From an uncultured Pelagibacteraceae bacterium (GTDB lineage: Bacteria > Pseudomonadota > Alphaproteobacteria > Pelagibacterales > Pelagibacteraceae): 64,000 nt of DNA. The first letter of the stretch is position 1. Every line of letters starts with the position of its first letter. This document shows positions 50,886 to 61,205 of this stretch, piece after piece. The translations under genes were made by a program, and so were the position numbers. Below the pieces are notes generated by a model. The model ran no database searches. It was given only the letters and a program-made list of their open reading frames with translations, and was not told the DNA's origin. The stretch is taken from positions 1 to 64,000 of the forward strand of contig CACKJD010000001.1 of the NCBI GenBank assembly GCA_902600485.1, written 5' to 3'.

Positions 50886-51947
50886 TTATATTAGATTGTT
50901 TATTTGATTAGAGTTTTTGGCCCAATCGTATTTTTTATGAAAAATATGCATATTTTTTTTTTTTTGAAATAATATTTTTTCATTTTTAATCAAGTTTGAA
51001 ATAAATTTATATAAAAAATTTTTTTTAACATCAGTTTCTCTTATTAACCAACCAAGATTTTTTTTGACATAGTATTTTGCATTAAAAAATTGATGGTCAT
51101 CCTTAGCGAATGGGTAAGGTATAGCTAAAAAAGGTGTTTCTAAAAATACCAATTCGTTAATAGTAGATGCACCTGATCTTGTTATTACAAAATCACTTTT
51201 TTTTATAATTTTATGTAAATCTTTATCATATGAAAAAACACTAAAATTCATTTTTTTTGACAAATAAAAATTTTTAAGATCTTTTAAATTATTTATACTA
51301 GTTTGATGAAAAATTTTAATTTTATATTTTTTCGATAGCTTTATTAAGTCTTTATTAAATAAAGTATCGAATTTCTTTGCACTTTGACTTCCGCCTATTA
51401 TTAATATTGTAAATGATTTTGATTTTTTTATAGCTCTATATTTAGAAAGAAAAATATTTTTTCTGATTAAGGGTTTGATCACAAAATTTTTAAACATCAT
51501 TTTTTTTGGTAAATTTTTTATTTTTCTATTATAAGTAAATATTTTATCACAATAATTTAATAATAACAGATTTGATCTTCCTATAACCATATTTGGTTCA
51601 AACAAAAAAATTTTTAATTTTAACATTCTGGCAGCTAAACAAATAGGTACGGACATGTAGCCCCCTGTAGATATTATTATTTCAATTTTTTTATTATTTA
51701 AAAAGAAGTATGACTTTAATATAGATAAGGCAAAAGAAATTATAAAAGGCATAAAAAGAAATATATTTCTGCTAAATTTAGGTAAATCTATTTGCTTAAT
51801 TTTATATTTTTTTTTATTTAGATAAGTAATTCCTCTTTTATCAGTGCAAATGAAAATTTTATTTTTGTCTGATAAATAATCATATAAAACCTGTGCCGGA
51901 ATTACATGACCTCCTGTACCTCCAGTGCTGATGACAATTTTTTTCAT
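50886..51947 (-). CDS. murG: UDP-GlcNAc:undecaprenyl-PP-MurNAc-pentapeptide GlcNAc transferase
   Basis: 353 aa; 'ISTGGTGGHVIPAQVL', 'LIIGGSQSAKKFD', 'ITRSGASTINELVFLETPFLAIPYP'. Confidence 0.94.
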   Translation of the reverse strand: MKKIVISTGGTGGHVIPAQVLYDYLSDKNKIFICTDKRGITYLNKKKYKIKQIDLPKFSRNIFLFMPFIISFALSILKSYFFLNNKKIEIIISTGGYMSVPICLAARMLKLKIFLFEPNMVIGRSNLLLLNYCDKIFTYNRKIKNLPKKMMFKNFVIKPLIRKNIFLSKYRAIKKSKSFTILIIGGSQSAKKFDTLFNKDLIKLSKKYKIKIFHQTSINNLKDLKNFYLSKKMNFSVFSYDKDLHKIIKKSDFVITRSGASTINELVFLETPFLAIPYPFAKDDHQFFNAKYYVKKNLGWLIRETDVKKNFLYKFISNLIKNEKILFQKKKNMHIFHKKYDWAKNSNQINNLI

Positions 51948-51951
51948 ACGT

Positions 51952-53070
51952 TTAAATCTTTCTTTTCGTAAAATTTAGTATTAATCCTGCAAGTATTGAT
52001 GAGCTTAATATTGAAGATCCTCCGTAACTTAAAAAGGGTAAGGTCATGCCTGTTGTTGGTAGAAATCTAATATTTACACCAACATGAATTAACACCTGGA
52101 AAATAATTAATAATATAGATCCAATTAAAACAAGTTTATTTATATTATTTTTTTCTGACGGAATTTTTTTAAATACTTTAAATATCAAAAGTAAGAAAAT
52201 GAATAAAATAAATAATATTATCAAAATTCCAAACTCTTCAGAAATAACTGAAATTACGTAATCTGTATGAGCCTCAGGGACACGTGTATTTAATGTTCCT
52301 TCACCAACACCTTTTCCAAAAAAACCTCCATCAATAATTGCATCAGTTGCTTTTTCTGACTGGTAATTACCACTAGATTTTTTATCGAAAAATGCTGCTA
52401 TTCTATATTTGATGTAAGAAAACTTAGGTAAATATATAATTAAATATCCTAATAATGAGATGGAGGCTAATATTAAAAAGTTAAATAAATAAAGATTTAT
52501 GCCTGACACAAATATAAGACACAGCCACACACAAGATATTAATAAAGTTTGTCCCACATCTGGTTGTAAGACCAAAAAAAATAAAATGGGTAAAACAATT
52601 AATGTGCTTAAAAAAAGTTTTAGGTAATCATTAGACGTAAACCTTGAGCCAATAACCATTGATAAAAATATTATTAAAAAAGGTTTTAAAAATTCAATGG
52701 GCTGAAACCTTGGTATAATTGGAATATCTAGCCACCTTTTTGAACCTTTAACTTCAATTCCAAAAATTGGAACTAATAATAAAGAAATAAAAAAGATAAA
52801 AAAAATGATTACTCCTATTTTATAAATGTCACTTTCTGGGATTGCCGAAAAAAAAATTATTAAAGTTAAACCAAGAGAAATATAAATCAGGTGTCTTATG
52901 AAAAAATAGTAATTATTTGTACCAAACTTAGAGGATGCAATTAATGATGTTGATACTAAAGAAAAAAAAATACCTAATACAATTAAGGATATAAATAAAA
53001 AAAAAATTACTTTATCTAAATTTTTCCACCAATCGTAAATAAAATTATCGTAAATATTTTTATTTTCCAT
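51952..53070 (-). CDS. ftsW: Septal SEDS protein FtsW
   Basis: 372 aa; 'RFQPIEFLKPFLIIFLSM', 'VPEAHTDYVISVISEEFGIL', 'LPFLSYGGSSILSSSI'. Confidence 0.94.
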   Translation of the reverse strand: MENKNIYDNFIYDWWKNLDKVIFFLFISLIVLGIFFSLVSTSLIASSKFGTNNYYFFIRHLIYISLGLTLIIFFSAIPESDIYKIGVIIFFIFFISLLLVPIFGIEVKGSKRWLDIPIIPRFQPIEFLKPFLIIFLSMVIGSRFTSNDYLKLFLSTLIVLPILFFLVLQPDVGQTLLISCVWLCLIFVSGINLYLFNFLILASISLLGYLIIYLPKFSYIKYRIAAFFDKKSSGNYQSEKATDAIIDGGFFGKGVGEGTLNTRVPEAHTDYVISVISEEFGILIILFILFIFLLLIFKVFKKIPSEKNNINKLVLIGSILLIIFQVLIHVGVNIRFLPTTGMTLPFLSYGGSSILSSSILAGLILNFTKRKI

Positions 53071-54355
53071 ATAACTTTATATTTTTTAATATTGAATTAA
53101 AACGTTCTCCACGATGTTCAAAATTTTTGAATTGATCAAATGAAGCAGCTGCGGGGCTAAATAACACTATTTTTTTATTTTTATCTTTTTTAATGTCATT
53201 TTTTACAGCTATGATTGCTTTTTTTAAATTTTTCAAATACTTAAAATTTATCTTATTTTTAAATTGATTGACAAAATAATTCTTATTTTTACCAATTATA
53301 TAAGCACAAATGTTTTTATAATATTTTTTTTCTAAAATAAATTTATCACCTTTTTTAAACAAACCACCAACTATCCAATAAATATTTTGATAAGTAGATA
53401 AAAGTCCATTGGTCGAAGAGAAAGTGGTAGATTTTGAGTCATTAATTATTTTTAAATTAAATTTATTGTAAACAATTTGTTTTCTAAATTTTAATCCTTT
53501 GAATGAGTTAAGGGATTTGAATATTATATTATCAGGTATTCCAAAAATTTTTGATATTTTATAAACGAAATGAATGTTATTTAAATTATTTTTATCCAAT
53601 AAATAATCATTATTAATATTTTTCTTAAAAAAATTAGCTTTGTTATAATTAACTTTTATAATTTTAGATTTAATATTTTTGTTTAATAAAAGTCTATTTA
53701 TTATTACACTATCCCGCTCTATAAGTGATAGTTTATTTTTTTCTTGATCACAAATTAGTTTAACTTTAGCTTTTGCATATTTTTTGAGGCTTTTGTGTCT
53801 ATCTAAATGATCTGCATTTAAGTTTAAAATCACCGCATAATCAGATTTAAAATACTTGCTATAAGATATTTGATATGATGATGCCTCAACTATAAAAATA
53901 GTATTCTTTTTAATTTTTTTTTCTTGTAAAGGTGATTTTCCAATATTGCCAACTAACCTAACATCCAATTTTTTTAATTTAAAAATATTATATAACATTT
54001 GACAAGTGCTAGATTTTCCATTCGTTCCCGTGATAGTTATTTTATTATTATTTGGATATGTTAAGTAAAAAATATCAAGTTCAGTGATTACCCTACTCCA
54101 ATTCTTGATTATATATTTTTTAAGATTGCATCTTTGAAAATCTATACCTGGGCTTAATATGATAAAATCAAATTTTAGCTTAATAATATTGTTTTTACTA
54201 AGGAAGTATTTTTTGTTTTTTTTATATTTTAACGAAAAATCGTCATCAAAAATCTTAACATCATTTTTCTTTTTTAAAAAATTTAAGCATGAATGACCAG
54301 AAAGACCCATACCATAAATTAATATTTTCTTTTTTACAAAATCTATAGTTTGCAT
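53060..54355 (-). CDS. murD: UDP-N-acetylmuramoylalanine--D-glutamate ligase
   Basis: 'ILIYGMGLSGHSCLNFL', 'ITGTNGKSSTCQMLYN', 'LNLNADHLDRHKSL'; start taken at MQTIDF, TAATG-coupled to mraY. Confidence 0.93.
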   Translation of the reverse strand: MQTIDFVKKKILIYGMGLSGHSCLNFLKKKNDVKIFDDDFSLKYKKNKKYFLSKNNIIKLKFDFIILSPGIDFQRCNLKKYIIKNWSRVITELDIFYLTYPNNNKITITGTNGKSSTCQMLYNIFKLKKLDVRLVGNIGKSPLQEKKIKKNTIFIVEASSYQISYSKYFKSDYAVILNLNADHLDRHKSLKKYAKAKVKLICDQEKNKLSLIERDSVIINRLLLNKNIKSKIIKVNYNKANFFKKNINNDYLLDKNNLNNIHFVYKISKIFGIPDNIIFKSLNSFKGLKFRKQIVYNKFNLKIINDSKSTTFSSTNGLLSTYQNIYWIVGGLFKKGDKFILEKKYYKNICAYIIGKNKNYFVNQFKNKINFKYLKNLKKAIIAVKNDIKKDKNKKIVLFSPAAASFDQFKNFEHRGERFNSILKNIKLYGK

Positions 54356-55440
54356 TATCTTAATTTTAATGTTGCAAGACCGATCATTGCTAAAATTAGA
54401 GAAATAATCCAAAATCTTATGACTACTGTAGATTCTGCCCACCCTTTTTTCTCAAAATGATGATGTATAGGGGCCATCATGAATATTCTTTTTCCAGTTA
54501 ATTTAAAAGAAATTACCTGTACAATTACAGAAATAGCCTCTAAAACAAAAAGTCCTCCTGTTATTGCTAAAACTATCTCATGTTTTGTTACTATTCCTAC
54601 AGCGCCCAAAGAACCACCTAACGCTAAAGAACCAGTATCGCCCATAAATATTTTTGCAGGAGGAGCATTAAACCATAAAAATCCTATCGATGATCCGATA
54701 ATTGCTCCACAGAAAACAGCCACTTCTCCAACTCCCTCTATGTAAGGTATTAAAAGATATTCAGCAAAAATTATATTACCTGATACATAACTTATAAACG
54801 CAAAACATCCTGCAACTAAAATGACTGGTACAGTGGCTAACCCATCGAGACCATCTGTTAAATTAACCGCATTAGATGATCCAACAATTACAAATAAGTA
54901 AAAAGGAATAAAAAACCATCCTAAATTTATTACTAGGTTTTTAAAAAAAGGAAAATATAAATTATTAGTCAATTCTGACCCTATGAATTTATATAAGATT
55001 ATTAAAGAAATTAGACTAATAATTATTTGTATTAAAAATTTTAATTTTGACGAAATTCCAGAAGAATTTTTTTTTTTTATCTTTTTATAATCATCAAAAG
55101 CACCAAGTGTCCCGAATGAAAAAGTTATAAAGATTAACAACCAATTGTATGGGTTAAATAAATCTGACCATAGAAAAACTCCAGCAAATAATCCAATTAA
55201 AATTAACACACCGCCCATTGTAGGTGTTCCTATTTTTTTTATAAGATGTTCCTCCGGTCCATCCAATCTTATTGGGTTGGTAATTTTTTTTGTAGAAAAA
55301 AAATTTATAAATCTTTCACCAATAATAAAAACTATAATCATTGATGTAATAACTGCTAATCCAGTTCGCACAGTTAAAAAATTAAAAAAATTTAAAAAGG
55401 AGTAGGTATCTGAATAGTTAATTAATAAATTATAAAGCAT
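54355..55440 (-). CDS. mraY: Phospho-N-acetylmuramoyl-pentapeptide transferase
   Basis: 361 aa; 'KKIGTPTMGGVLIL', 'NAVNLTDGLDGLA', 'FMGDTGSLALGG', 'APIHHHFEKKGWAE'. Confidence 0.97.
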   Translation of the reverse strand: MLYNLLINYSDTYSFLNFFNFLTVRTGLAVITSMIIVFIIGERFINFFSTKKITNPIRLDGPEEHLIKKIGTPTMGGVLILIGLFAGVFLWSDLFNPYNWLLIFITFSFGTLGAFDDYKKIKKKNSSGISSKLKFLIQIIISLISLIILYKFIGSELTNNLYFPFFKNLVINLGWFFIPFYLFVIVGSSNAVNLTDGLDGLATVPVILVAGCFAFISYVSGNIIFAEYLLIPYIEGVGEVAVFCGAIIGSSIGFLWFNAPPAKIFMGDTGSLALGGSLGAVGIVTKHEIVLAITGGLFVLEAISVIVQVISFKLTGKRIFMMAPIHHHFEKKGWAESTVVIRFWIISLILAMIGLATLKLR

Positions 55441-58262
55441 TATAAATTTTTAATAATTTTGTTTAAACCTGTTGAATTTGATCCTTTTACCATTAAATAG
55501 CTATTATTTGGTAGATCATTTTTTATTAATTTATAAATATCCATTATATTTTTTACTACTCTCCCTCTAATTTGTGGTTTTAATTTGTTATATGTATGTT
55601 TAATATGATCTCCATAAACGAAGATTTTATTTATATTCGAATTATTTAAATATCTCGCAATTTCGTAATGTAAATTTTTGGAATGTTTTCCAAGTTCTAA
55701 CATGTCACCTAATAGTAAAAATTTTTTGTTATTATTCTTATAAAGAGAATCATATTTTTCCAAAGTAAATTTTAAAGATAATGGGTTTGAATTATAGCTT
55801 TCATCAATAATTGTTATTTTTTTTGAACCTTTTCTAAAGTTAATTGTTGATCCCCGACTTTCAGGAATACAAAAACCAGAAAATAAGTTACGATTAAGTT
55901 TCTCAATATCAAAATAAACGCTTATTATGCTTATAGTCGCAAGTATATTTTCGATTTGATTAGATAAATTTTCTGAAACTAAGAAAGATTTTTTTTCTCC
56001 TTTAATTTTTAACTTTATTAGATAACCTTTTTTCCTTTTTTTTTTTCCTAAGAAAATAATGTCAGCATTAATATTAGATTTACTATATTTCATAATTTTG
56101 AGACCACGATTTTTTGATTTTCTTAAGAAATATTTATAATATTGATCATCCATGTTTATAACCATTGTTCCACCACTAACAATATTGTCTATTATTTCAG
56201 ACTTAGCTTTAGCAATATGATTAAGATTTTTAAAATTTTTTATATGTGCATAAGAAATATTTGTTATTAAACCTAAATTTGGTTTAATCAATTTAGTTAA
56301 ATAATCTATCTCCCCCTTTTTATCCATACCTGCCTCAAGCACAGAAAATTTTGCAGTTTCTGGCATGTTAAAAATACTCAATGGAACTCCAAATTTATTG
56401 TTGAATGAACGTTTTGAAGAATAGGTTTTTTCTAATTTATTAAGACAAAATCCTGTTAATTCTTTTACTGAAGTCTTTCCTGCAGAACCGGTGATTGATA
56501 TTGTATTAGTATTCAAAGATTTCCTTAATATTGAGCTTGCAGTGTTTAATAAATTTAATGGATTTCTAATAAATTTTAATTTTGAATTTTTAACTCTAAA
56601 ATTTGATATTGCTAAAATTGCACCATTGTTTAAGGCCTCAATCGCAAACTTGTTTCCGTCAAATTTTTTTCCCTTTATTCCGAAAAATATTGAATTTTTG
56701 TGAATAATTTTGGAATTGATTGATGCAGAATTTAGAGTTTTTTTTTTATTAATAATTCCGTAACCAAAAATTTCATTTAAGATGTTTGTTTTAATTGATT
56801 TAGATAAAATTTTATTTTTTTTTTTTATTGCATTTAAAATTTCTTTTTTATCAGAAAATTTATTTTGTTTTTTATACTCTTGGTAATTTTCATGTCCTTT
56901 ACCTGCTACTATCAAAATATCCCCTGATCTTAATTTTTTAATAGCTATATTTATTGCTTTTGCTCTAGATGGAATTTCAAAAAATCTTTTTGTTTTTAAA
57001 CCTTTTTTAATTTGATTTCTTATTAATTTTGGACTCTCTAATCTTGGGTTATCATCAGTAAGATAAATATCGTCACAATAATTTCGTGCTACTATTCCCA
57101 TCATTGGCCTTTTTTCTTTATCCCTATTTCCCCCACAACCAAAAATTAAATTAATTTTACTTAAAGGGAAATCCTCTTTTATATTTATTAGTAAAGTCTT
57201 GAGCGCATGAGGTGTATGTGCGTAATCTATTATAACTTTGGCTTTATTTTTCAAATTTCCAACCTTTTCAAATCTGCCGTCAATTGGTTTAATTTTATTT
57301 ATTGATTTTAAAATATTATCTATTTTTAGGCCTGAAAGATAAGCAGCGATTATCGCAAACATTAAATTTTTAATTTGAGTATCTCCGATAAGTGTCGTTT
57401 TGAATGAATAATTTTTATTATTTATTTTAAGATCAATCTTTTTGTGGTCGTTAATTTTTTGGATTTTTTTTATGTAAATAAATGATTCTGAATTACCTAA
57501 GGTATACTTTTTAAAATTTTTTTTTTTTGAAATTCTATTTAATATATTTGACTCTTTAATCTTCTCCTCAAAAATTACATTACCTCTCAAATTTAATAAT
57601 TCATTAAAAAGTTTAAGTTTTGAATTAAGATAATCTTTAAAAGTTTTATGGTAGTCAATATGATCTCTAGTAAGATTAGTAAAAATAGCAGATTTAAATT
57701 TTATGTTGTTTAATCTATGCTGTTTTAATCCATGGCTGGAGGCCTCTAACATCACATTTTCAATTTTTAATTTCTTTAATTTCTGTAATATTTTATGAAT
57801 GTTTAAGGGGTCAATAGTTGTATTATTAGTTTTTAATTTAAATTTTTTTGTTAGTACACCAAGTGTTCCGATTGAGGCTACTTTTTTATTATTTAAAACT
57901 AATATTTGATTATAAAAATTAGCTACTGATGTTTTTCCATTTGTACCAGTTACGGCTATAATATTTTTTGGTTTTGATTTATAATATCGACTGGAAGCTT
58001 CAGATAATAGTTTTCTGGGGTCTTTATATTTAAGAAACAAAATTTTATTTTTATTAAAACCCTCAAATTTTAAATTAGAAATAATTACCTTAGCTCCATT
58101 ATTAATTGCATTACCTATGTAATTGCTGCCTTTTCTATGATTGCCATTAATTGCAAAAAAAATATCGTTTTTTTTGCAATCTTTGCTGTTAAATCTTATA
58201 TTGTTGAAATTAATATTTTTGTATTTTTTTTTTATATTTTTTAAAACTTTGCCCAATAACAT
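55440..58262 (-). CDS. murE-murF: Fused MurE-MurF bifunctional ligase
   Basis: Single 940-aa ORF: MurE half 'AVTGTNGKTSVANFYNQIL' and 'LTDDNPRLESP'; MurF half 'SITGSAGKTSVKELTGFCL' and 'IIDESYNSNPLSLKFTLE'. Confidence 0.92.
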   Translation of the reverse strand: MLLGKVLKNIKKKYKNINFNNIRFNSKDCKKNDIFFAINGNHRKGSNYIGNAINNGAKVIISNLKFEGFNKNKILFLKYKDPRKLLSEASSRYYKSKPKNIIAVTGTNGKTSVANFYNQILVLNNKKVASIGTLGVLTKKFKLKTNNTTIDPLNIHKILQKLKKLKIENVMLEASSHGLKQHRLNNIKFKSAIFTNLTRDHIDYHKTFKDYLNSKLKLFNELLNLRGNVIFEEKIKESNILNRISKKKNFKKYTLGNSESFIYIKKIQKINDHKKIDLKINNKNYSFKTTLIGDTQIKNLMFAIIAAYLSGLKIDNILKSINKIKPIDGRFEKVGNLKNKAKVIIDYAHTPHALKTLLINIKEDFPLSKINLIFGCGGNRDKEKRPMMGIVARNYCDDIYLTDDNPRLESPKLIRNQIKKGLKTKRFFEIPSRAKAINIAIKKLRSGDILIVAGKGHENYQEYKKQNKFSDKKEILNAIKKKNKILSKSIKTNILNEIFGYGIINKKKTLNSASINSKIIHKNSIFFGIKGKKFDGNKFAIEALNNGAILAISNFRVKNSKLKFIRNPLNLLNTASSILRKSLNTNTISITGSAGKTSVKELTGFCLNKLEKTYSSKRSFNNKFGVPLSIFNMPETAKFSVLEAGMDKKGEIDYLTKLIKPNLGLITNISYAHIKNFKNLNHIAKAKSEIIDNIVSGGTMVINMDDQYYKYFLRKSKNRGLKIMKYSKSNINADIIFLGKKKRKKGYLIKLKIKGEKKSFLVSENLSNQIENILATISIISVYFDIEKLNRNLFSGFCIPESRGSTINFRKGSKKITIIDESYNSNPLSLKFTLEKYDSLYKNNNKKFLLLGDMLELGKHSKNLHYEIARYLNNSNINKIFVYGDHIKHTYNKLKPQIRGRVVKNIMDIYKLIKNDLPNNSYLMVKGSNSTGLNKIIKNL

Positions 58263-58274
58263 TATTTTAAAATC

Positions 58275-59930
58275 TTAGTACTTTGTGGCTAAAATAGGTC
58301 CTATTTTATCAATAATTTTCCCCGCTATTTCAACTGAAGTCCATCCGGCTGTGTTAAATGGCGTTCCTTCAAAAGAACCAGGTTTGTTTCGATATTTATA
58401 TACATAATCTTTTGATAATTTAGTATCTTCTAACAATATAACCAAAACATATTTGGGATCTGAAATTGGAAAAACCGATGCAAAAGTATTAATTTTTTTG
58501 TTTGTATATAATCCATTTTCAACCAATTGTGCTGTACCTGTTTTTCCTCCTATTTCGTAACCCTCTACATCAGATAAGCTAGCTGTCCCATTAGTTACAA
58601 CTTTTCTTAAAATAGGGTTTATTTTGGCACTCACATCACTATTTAGAATTTTTTTTCTTTTAGAAATATCATATTTTTTTTTGATCAAAGTTGGATTTAC
58701 TTGATAGCCACCATTTGACAAAATTGCATAACCCTTTGCTAACTGAAGTGGTGTAGTAGTTATTCCGTGTCCATATGATACTGTTTTAAGCTTACAATCA
58801 TTCCATGTAAAAGGTAATGGCATTCCCACTTCCTCAATATCAAATTCCATCTTGTTTAAAATTCCAATTAGGCCCAAAAATTCTTTCATTTTTTTTTTTC
58901 CTATTATTTGACCAATTTTTACTGATCCAATGTTGCTAGAATTTATCAAAATATCCTCTACAGTTAAATCTTTTGGCAAATCTTCATCATATTCAGAAAT
59001 AATTCTTCCACCACATTTCATTTTTTTTTCCAAGTTCATAAACATGTCGTTAGAAGAAATTAAACCATAATTTAAACCAGCTGCAATTGTGAATGTTTTA
59101 AAAACCGATCCAAGTTCATAGACACCTTTTGTTGCACGATTTATATATTTTCTATCAGATATACTTTTTCTTTGATTTAAGTCAAAGTCAGGAATTGAAA
59201 CTAGTGATAATATCTCGCCATTATTTACATTCATTAGTATCCCTGTTCCACCTATGTTTTTAAATACATTTTGTGCATTTAATAATTCATTTCGAATTAT
59301 AAACTGCAATTCTTTATCAAGGGTTAAAACAAGTTGTTTTCGACCATCTTTTAATTTGTTATCGAAAGTCTTTTCTATACCGGAAATACCATTATTATCA
59401 TTATCGATCTGCCCTAGAAGGTGAGAAAAAAGATTTTTGTCTGGATAGATTCTGGTTATTTTAGGTTCTAGTCTGATTGATTTTTCTCCTAAAAGTTTAA
59501 TTTTTTCAAATCTTTCAGGTGTTACTTGTTTTTGAATATAAAAGAATTTTTTTCCATAAAGTTTTTTTTTAATTTCTGATATATTTTGTTTTGGAAAAGT
59601 ATATTGTAATTTTATTAATAGTTTTTCTTTATCTTTAACTAATTTTGGGTCAATTCCAACATTTGTAGTAAGTACAGATTTACTTACATAATTTCCATTT
59701 CTATCAGTTATGTCAGCTCTATTAATTTGATTAGAGATATAAATTCTTTTTTCGAATGTTTTTGATGACAGATATATAATTCTAGTTGAGTACAAAATAA
59801 TTATAATAAATATCACTATAAATATGAAGGCGACCCGATTTAAATCTATTTTGAATTTACTACTATTGAAATTATCTAGATCCAAATTCGAACTGTTAAT
59901 AGTTATTTTATTAAAATCATCTTTATTCAT
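58275..59930 (-). CDS. ftsI: Septal penicillin-binding protein FtsI (PBP3)
   Basis: 551 aa; 'GYEIGGKTGTAQLVENG' KTGT box; dimerization-domain 'RADITDRNGNYVSKSVLTTNVG'; downstream of ftsL. Confidence 0.94.
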   Translation of the reverse strand: MNKDDFNKITINSSNLDLDNFNSSKFKIDLNRVAFIFIVIFIIIILYSTRIIYLSSKTFEKRIYISNQINRADITDRNGNYVSKSVLTTNVGIDPKLVKDKEKLLIKLQYTFPKQNISEIKKKLYGKKFFYIQKQVTPERFEKIKLLGEKSIRLEPKITRIYPDKNLFSHLLGQIDNDNNGISGIEKTFDNKLKDGRKQLVLTLDKELQFIIRNELLNAQNVFKNIGGTGILMNVNNGEILSLVSIPDFDLNQRKSISDRKYINRATKGVYELGSVFKTFTIAAGLNYGLISSNDMFMNLEKKMKCGGRIISEYDEDLPKDLTVEDILINSSNIGSVKIGQIIGKKKMKEFLGLIGILNKMEFDIEEVGMPLPFTWNDCKLKTVSYGHGITTTPLQLAKGYAILSNGGYQVNPTLIKKKYDISKRKKILNSDVSAKINPILRKVVTNGTASLSDVEGYEIGGKTGTAQLVENGLYTNKKINTFASVFPISDPKYVLVILLEDTKLSKDYVYKYRNKPGSFEGTPFNTAGWTSVEIAGKIIDKIGPILATKY

Positions 59931-60186
59931 TTTGAGATAAATGTTTAAATTTACTGAGTTCTATAACTTCTAAATTATCAAGAAATTTATTTTTAAATTC
60001 AAATAATCTTTGAGGTGATCTGAGATAATCGTTTTGCAATTTAATAATTTCTTTTCTATTAATCAAAATTTTAATTTTTTCATTAGAATTAAATATTTTA
60101 TTTTCTAATTCTCTTGTAGAGTTTTTAATAATTGATGTTGTTATCACCAAAAAAAAAATTATAAAAACTAATACATATTTTTTCAT
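59923..60186 (-). CDS. ftsL: Cell division protein FtsL-like
   Basis: 87 aa, single N-terminal TM followed by coiled coil; between rsmH and ftsI. Confidence 0.75.
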   Translation of the reverse strand: MKKYVLVFIIFFLVITTSIIKNSTRELENKIFNSNEKIKILINRKEIIKLQNDYLRSPQRLFEFKNKFLDNLEVIELSKFKHLSQNE

Positions 60187-61187
60187 AATTTTAGAGATAG
60201 TTTTTCAATTTCCAGTAAATTTTTGAATTTCCTATATAAAAATTTTGTATCTATTTTATTTGTGTTGTTTCTTTTAATTGATCTCAGCTTAGCTGATCTT
60301 GAAGGAGGATTAATTTTAATTTCTCTACTTGTTGGTGTAATTACTTTCTTGTTAATTATGCTAAAAGCTAATTCCTCATTTTTGTTTACAGGCAAATATC
60401 TTGATACCGATCTATGGGTAGAAATTGTATTAAAAAAGAATTTACAGATTTTGTCTTCTATAGAATGAAATGTAACGGTTACTATAATTCCCTTATTTGA
60501 AATTATGTTGCTTGATTTTGATAAGGCGATAATTAATTCACTTATTTCACTATTAACTAAAATTCTCAATGCCTGAAAGATTTTAGTTGCTTTATTTTTT
60601 TTTGTAAATTTTTTTTTAGATGAGTTTATTAAATTAACAAGACCTTCTGTATCAATATTTTTAATACTCCTTTCTTTAATTATTTTTTTAGCTATAAATT
60701 TTGCATTTCTTTCATCACCAAAATATTTAAATATTCGCTCTAAATCTTCCGCTTGGAGCCTACTAATAACATCGTGAGCTGAAAATTTATTATGGCCCAT
60801 TTTCATATTCAATTTACCTTTATGATTAAATGATAGACCCTTTGATTTATCTTTGATCTGACTATAAGAAAAACCTAAATCAAATATTATACCATCAATT
60901 TTTTTTGGTAATTTAATGTTATCAATTTCACTGAATTTTTTGTTATGAAACTCAAATCTATTTTTAAATTTTTGCTTAAATTTAATTGCAACCTTTGTAG
61001 ATTCAGAGTCCCTATCAAAAGCGATTACTCTTGTATTTGGAAATTCTAATATTTTTTTTGTATATCCGCCTTGACCAAAAGTACAGTCAATAAAGGTGCC
61101 ACCATTCTGAGGGGAAATAATACTTAATACTTCATTAAGTAGTACCGGGTAATGTAAATTTTTATCCGATACAATGGTGACACTCAT
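60183..61187 (-). CDS. rsmH: 16S rRNA (cytosine1402-N4)-methyltransferase
   Basis: 334 aa; 'HYPVLLNEVLSIISPQNGGTFIDCTFGQGGYTKKIL', 'VTFHSIEDKICKFFF'. Confidence 0.95.
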   Translation of the reverse strand: MSVTIVSDKNLHYPVLLNEVLSIISPQNGGTFIDCTFGQGGYTKKILEFPNTRVIAFDRDSESTKVAIKFKQKFKNRFEFHNKKFSEIDNIKLPKKIDGIIFDLGFSYSQIKDKSKGLSFNHKGKLNMKMGHNKFSAHDVISRLQAEDLERIFKYFGDERNAKFIAKKIIKERSIKNIDTEGLVNLINSSKKKFTKKNKATKIFQALRILVNSEISELIIALSKSSNIISNKGIIVTVTFHSIEDKICKFFFNTISTHRSVSRYLPVNKNEELAFSIINKKVITPTSREIKINPPSRSAKLRSIKRNNTNKIDTKFLYRKFKNLLEIEKLSLKL

Positions 61188-61205
61188 CTATTTTTTCAAA
61201 GACCA

